DNA from: an uncultured Lachnospiraceae bacterium
Lineage (GTDB): Bacteria > Bacillota > Clostridia > Lachnospirales > Lachnospiraceae
NCBI GenBank assembly: GCA_910585605.1
Contig: CAJUFL010000011.1
Coordinates: forward strand, 16,987 to 80,986
DNA: 64,000 nt
Direction of reading: 5' to 3'
The notes under the pieces are model-generated. The model was given only the letters and a program-made list of their open reading frames with translations. It was not told where the DNA came from and made no database searches. Numbering within the stretch: the first letter of the stretch is position 1; the number at the start of each line of letters is the position of its first letter. Below are positions 64,000-64,000 of this stretch, in pieces. A program made the translations under genes and the position numbers.

Positions 64000-64000
64000 G

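Overview
The window looks like a chromosomal segment of a low-GC, spore-forming member of the Clostridia, most likely Lachnospiraceae. Reasons: a Firmicutes-type division and cell-wall (dcw) cluster joined to spoIIGA-sigE-sigG; a fused CotJA-CotJB spore-coat protein with a CotJC manganese catalase; strong AAGGAGG-type ribosome sites; Ig-like and cadherin-like surface proteins; and no ftsA in the dcw cluster. Genus cannot be fixed from the sequence alone. I see no CRISPR array, rRNA, prophage or complete insertion sequence. One tRNA gene is present.

Layout. 1-571: the end of an unknown gene and a small lipoprotein on the plus strand. 583-3233: a PhoR/PhoP-type two-component system with a PhoP-like direct repeat upstream. 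3347-6559: nadA-nadB-nadC (NAD made from aspartate). 6626-10068: argH and argD, with a candidate arginine attenuator in the argH leader. 10063-13947: an MscS channel, glycogen branching enzyme and a small P-loop kinase. 14058-16625: spoIIGA-sigE-sigG, the early mother-cell and late forespore sigma factors, with a candidate Spo0A box. 16678-30329: ftsZ, ftsQ, murA, ftsW, murD, mraY, two class B PBPs, ftsL, rsmH and mraZ, transcribed from a promoter followed by five phased MraZ boxes. 30605-33391: lgt, ychF and an unknown gene.

33693-40494 carries plus-strand genes (cotJ operon under a SigE-like promoter; an AAA ATPase overlapping a LysR regulator; a small membrane protein) around minus-strand yebC, a small membrane protein and an AI-2E-family permease. 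40502-46120: serS, glgA (a second glycogen gene), a YfbR-like nucleotidase, a DnaJ-domain protein, a DUF5685-like protein and a zinc-ribbon membrane protein. 46400-46572 is a complete tRNA-Gly unit. 46633-50520 holds an orphan prepilin-like protein, a 699-residue protein I do not recognise, and small membrane proteins. 50544-52470: a two-copy tandem repeat, a methyltransferase and Hsp33. 52484-57629: a cohesin-like secreted protein, a three-SH3 glucosaminidase and an ABC-F protein. 57664-62209: hflX, a TPR protein, a MATE transporter and a CarD-like regulator. 62585-63649: a secreted expansin with an Ig-like domain. The right edge (63677-63894) is a large nested inverted-repeat element with no gene in it.

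The genes that work together are envelope growth and division (dcw, lgt, glucosaminidase), the sporulation switch (spoIIG/sigG and the cotJ target), NAD and arginine synthesis, and glycogen storage. The least explained items are the structured element at the right edge, the 102-bp tandem repeat, the 699-residue protein and the Arg-codon leader of argH.
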